This document shows positions 5,485 to 7,373 of a stretch of DNA of 7,373 bases, in pieces. The stretch lies in contig PMHU01000214.1 in NCBI GenBank assembly GCA_003156795.1, forward strand, positions 44,254 to 51,626, written 5' to 3'. Position numbers and translations under genes: made by a program. The notes under the pieces are model-generated. The model did no database searches, was not told the origin of the DNA, and saw only the letters and a list, made by a program, of their open reading frames with translations. The stretch's first letter is position 1; each line of letters begins with the position of its first letter. This stretch comes from Acidimicrobiaceae bacterium (lineage in GTDB: Bacteria; Actinomycetota; Acidimicrobiia; Acidimicrobiales; Palsa-688).

Positions 5485-6390
5485 ATGCAGGCACCGACAG
5501 ATAGCGTCACCCAGTCGATCACCGCGACCAATCCCGTCGATGAGCGCCAGCTGGGGTCGGGGCCCGGCATAGCGATCCTGATCGGTTCGCTGGCGGCCTA
5601 CGTCGGCGGCATCTTGCTGATCAGGGCCGGCGGCACCGCTCTGGTCTGGACAGGCATAGCGCTACTCGTGCTGGGGACGGGAGGCGCGGCGGGGCTCACG
5701 GCCATCAAGCCAGGCGAGGTGCGCGTCATTCAGCTCTTTGGCGGCTATCGAGGGACGGTGCGCACCACCGGCTTGCGCTGGGTCAACCCTTTTACCGTGC
5801 GCCGGAGGATCTCAGTGAGGATCCGCAACAAAGAGACCCCGACCGTGAAGGTCAACGACTCTGACGGCAACCCGATCGAGATCGCGGCCGTCGTTGTCTG
5901 GCAGGTCCGCGACAGCGCCCGGGCCACGTACGGGGTCGAGGATTTTGTCGCCTTCGTCGATACCCAGAGCGAGACGGCCCTCCGGCACGTGGCGAACGGC
6001 CACCCATATGACAACGCCGGCAGCGATGTGCTGTCGCTGCGTGATCACACCGACGAGGTGGCCGGCCAGCTCGCGGCCGAGATCGCGACACGGGTCAGGC
6101 CCGCCGGCGTTGACATCATCGAGGCCCGGATCACCCGGCTCTCCTACGCACCCGAGATCGCACAGGTGATGCTCCAGCGTCAGCAGGCCGGTGCCGTTAT
6201 TGCGGCCCGGTCGCGCATCGTCGAGGGGGCGGTCGGGATGGTCCAGATGGCGCTGTCCCGCCTGTCCGAAGAGGGCATCGTCGAACTCGACGAAGAACGC
6301 AAGGCCGCCATGGTGTCCAACCTCCTCGTCGTGCTTTGCGGCGACCGTGGCACGCAGCCCATCGTCAACGCCGGCTCCCTGTACCAGTAG
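5485..6390 (+). CDS. SPFH/band-7 domain membrane protein
   Basis: This 301-residue protein has a short polar N terminus and two adjacent hydrophobic segments (about 28-46 and 50-73). An SPFH/prohibitin-homology domain follows from about 76 to 240 (KPGEVRVIQLFGGYRGT, then GLRWVNPF, then NDSDGNPIEIAAVVVWQV). A helical region QRQQAGAVIAARSRIVEGA follows, and the protein ends in QPIVNAGSLYQ. SPFH proteins form large membrane-attached rings and organise membrane microdomains or control membrane proteases. The specific role of this actinobacterial subgroup is not known to me. I recall relatives with nearly the same C terminus in Streptomyces, followed by the same kind of small ribbon-helix-helix gene. 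The start is fixed by AGGAGG at 5472-5477. It is probably the first gene of a two-gene operon, behind a perfect palindrome. Confidence 0.9.
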   Translation: MQAPTDSVTQSITATNPVDERQLGSGPGIAILIGSLAAYVGGILLIRAGGTALVWTGIALLVLGTGGAAGLTAIKPGEVRVIQLFGGYRGTVRTTGLRWVNPFTVRRRISVRIRNKETPTVKVNDSDGNPIEIAAVVVWQVRDSARATYGVEDFVAFVDTQSETALRHVANGHPYDNAGSDVLSLRDHTDEVAGQLAAEIATRVRPAGVDIIEARITRLSYAPEIAQVMLQRQQAGAVIAARSRIVEGAVGMVQMALSRLSEEGIVELDEERKAAMVSNLLVVLCGDRGTQPIVNAGSLYQ

Positions 6391-6394
6391 CCCG

Positions 6395-6607
6395 TTGCCC
6401 GACGGCTCAGCGGGGCGCAAAAGCATCCTTCTCCGGCTGGACCCGTCGGTTCACGACGCGCTGGCTCGTTGGGCAGCCGCCGAGTTGCGCAGCACCAACG
6501 CCCAGATCGAGTTCCTGCTGCGTCGAGCGCTGACCGATGCCGGCCGGAGCCCATCGCCCGGCCCCATCCCAAAGCGCGGCCGCCCGAGAAAGGAGCCCAT
6601 CGAGTAG
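6395..6607 (+). CDS. Small ribbon-helix-helix (Arc-like) protein with AT-hook-like tail
   Basis: This 70-residue protein begins 4 nt after the SPFH stop. Residues 8-14 (RKSILLRLD) form the predicted DNA-contacting strand and 17-50 (PSVHDALARWAAAE, then LRSTNAQIEFLLRRAL) the two helices of an Arc/CopG-type fold. The NAQIEFLLRRAL segment is typical of this class, where the strand pairs in a dimer. The C terminus, PKRGRPRKEP (59-68), contains the RGRP core of an AT-hook, which would add minor-groove contact with AT-rich DNA. It may bind the palindrome upstream of the SPFH gene. No toxin gene is adjacent, although such proteins are often labelled HicB-like antitoxins. The start is TTG 6395, with no clear Shine-Dalgarno, so translation probably depends on the SPFH cistron. 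A GTG inside the SPFH gene is an alternative start. Confidence 0.75.
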   Translation: MPDGSAGRKSILLRLDPSVHDALARWAAAELRSTNAQIEFLLRRALTDAGRSPSPGPIPKRGRPRKEPIE

Positions 6608-6732
6608 ATCGAGGCTGAGGCTCCGGCTCCGGTGCCGTCATTGCCCACCCGGGGCAGGTCGTCGGTCTTCAGATGTCCCGGATGCGAAGCAGCACCAGGC
6701 GCACAGGGTTTTCTGGCCGGCTTCTCCTTTTC
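6608..6732. other. Noncoding gap after the ribbon-helix-helix gene
   Basis: I find no gene here that I can support. It holds a short run of related hexamers (GAGGCT twice, then CCGGCT, 6611-6628). It also holds a 5-bp GC hairpin, TGCCC (6642-6646) with GGGCA (6652-6656) around a 5-nt loop. With no T-run after it, the hairpin is only a weak terminator candidate. Confidence 0.4.
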
Positions 6733-6760
6733 TTGAAATAGGATTAGTTTAGTCGAGAAT
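6733..6760 (+). promoter_or_regulatory. Sigma-70-type promoter for the flavin monooxygenase gene
   Basis: TTGAAA (6733-6738) and GAGAAT (6755-6760) are separated by 16 bp in the most AT-rich part of this gap. The -35 matches the consensus at five of six positions and the -10 at four of six. Transcription would start near 6767, just ahead of the ATG at 6781. Confidence 0.5.
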
Positions 6761-6780
6761 AGGGAGGCGCAGGCATAGCC

Positions 6781-7373
6781 ATGGCCGAAACATCGTCGCT
6801 ACGCCTGGCCGTGGCTTTGGACGGCGCCGGCTGGCATCCGGCGGCCTGGCGGGAGCCGGATGCTCGGCCGGGCGACTTGTTTACCGCCGGCTACTGGGCG
6901 GATCTGGTGCAAACGGCGGAGCGGGGCCGGCTGGATTTCGTGACCATCGAGGATGGGCTGGCCCTGCAGTCGTCGCGGATGAGCCGCGTCGACGGGCGTA
7001 CCGATCAGGTGCGGGGCCGGCTCGACGCCGTGTTGATCGCCGCTCGGGTTGCTCCCCTGACCCGCCGGATCGGTTTGGTCCCGAGCGTGACCGTCACCCA
7101 CACCGAACCGTTCCATGTCTCCAAGGCCATCGCCACCCTGGACTACGTGAGCTCTGGTCGGGCCGGGGTGCGGGTACAGGTTTCCGGGCGATCCCACGAA
7201 GCGGCCCACTTCGGGCGCCGGCAGCTGCCGGACCACCTGTACAGGGATCGGGACAGGCCGGAGAACACGGAGCTCCTCCACGATCTGTTCGAGGAGGCGG
7301 GGGACTACGTAGAGGTCGTCCGTCGCCTGTGGGACAGCTGGGAGGATGATGCCGAGATCCGCGACTCTGAAAC
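6781..7373 (+). CDS. Luciferase-like (LLM class) flavin-dependent monooxygenase, N-terminal 197 residues
   Basis: The reading frame is open from ATG 6781 to the window end, so the gene is cut off. The visible part is the first half of a bacterial-luciferase-type TIM barrel. It has LRLAVALDGAGWHPAAWR at the N terminus, LDFVTIEDGLALQ (51-63) for the second strand, IGLVPSVTVTHTEPFHVSKAIATLDYVSSGRAGV (97-130) and VEVVRRLWDSWEDD (177-190). This order and wording match the NtaA/SnaA/DszA branch, which uses FMNH2 supplied by a separate reductase to oxidise small substrates. In that branch the motif after GRAG is usually WN(V)VTS; here it reads VRVQVSG, marking a divergent subgroup. GGGAGG at 6762-6767 is 13 nt from the ATG, rather far; AGG at 6771-6773 is better spaced. 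The substrate is unknown. Confidence 0.88.
   Translation, partial: MAETSSLRLAVALDGAGWHPAAWREPDARPGDLFTAGYWADLVQTAERGRLDFVTIEDGLALQSSRMSRVDGRTDQVRGRLDAVLIAARVAPLTRRIGLVPSVTVTHTEPFHVSKAIATLDYVSSGRAGVRVQVSGRSHEAAHFGRRQLPDHLYRDRDRPENTELLHDLFEEAGDYVEVVRRLWDSWEDDAEIRDSE

Noticed and set aside
6611..6632. Short run of related hexamers (GAGGCT, GAGGCT, CCGGCT)
   Set aside because: Too short and too common in GC-rich DNA to call a functional repeat; it forms no stable hairpin.
6537..6752. 71-codon plus-strand frame overlapping the end of the ribbon-helix-helix gene
   Set aside because: No Shine-Dalgarno, Arg/Ser-rich low-complexity translation, and its 5' part lies inside the conserved small gene.

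Overview
The window is about 7.4 kb of high-GC, densely coding DNA. It looks like an actinobacterium. The evidence is GC-rich codon use, frequent GTG/TTG starts, a DesA3-type desaturase with its dedicated flavin/iron-sulfur reductase, a DUF35-coupled thiolase and an SPFH plus ribbon-helix-helix gene pair. I cannot fix the class; an uncultured Acidimicrobiia-like lineage would fit but is a guess. Both window ends cut genes. I see no tRNA, rRNA, CRISPR array, insertion sequence or clear phage gene.

Layout. (1) Positions 1-1553, minus strand: a two-gene acyl-CoA desaturase unit, with the reductase (450-1553) upstream of the desaturase (1-408, 3' end off the window). Reading away from it on the plus strand is a FabR/DesT-like TetR regulator (1616-2311). 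The gap between them holds two 18-bp operator-like inverted repeats of the same form, AGTnnACnnnnGTnnACT, with centres 28 bp apart. This is a self-contained, predicted feedback circuit for unsaturated fatty acid supply. (2) 2301-2360: a short fragment reading as the acetyl-CoA-binding motif of a GNAT enzyme, probably a gene relic. (3) 2366-3694, minus strand: a class I SAM methyltransferase followed by a GNAT acetyltransferase. (4) 3783-5380, plus strand: a thiolase-like (lipid-transfer/SCPx type) protein lacking the usual N-terminal cysteine motif, translationally coupled by TGATG to a DUF35 Zn-ribbon/OB-fold partner. (5) 5485-6607, plus strand: an SPFH/band-7 membrane protein followed by a 70-residue ribbon-helix-helix protein with an AT-hook-like tail. 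A perfect 16-bp palindrome lies upstream and is a candidate operator for the pair. (6) 6781 to the end, plus strand: a luciferase-like flavin monooxygenase, truncated by the window, behind a recognisable promoter in an AT-rich island.

The strongest leads are the paired FabR/DesT-like operators at 1545-1590 and the SPFH/ribbon-helix-helix/palindrome module. Lipid and acyl-CoA chemistry runs through the first half (desaturase system, thiolase/DUF35), but nothing in the sequence proves that the separate transcription units share regulation.
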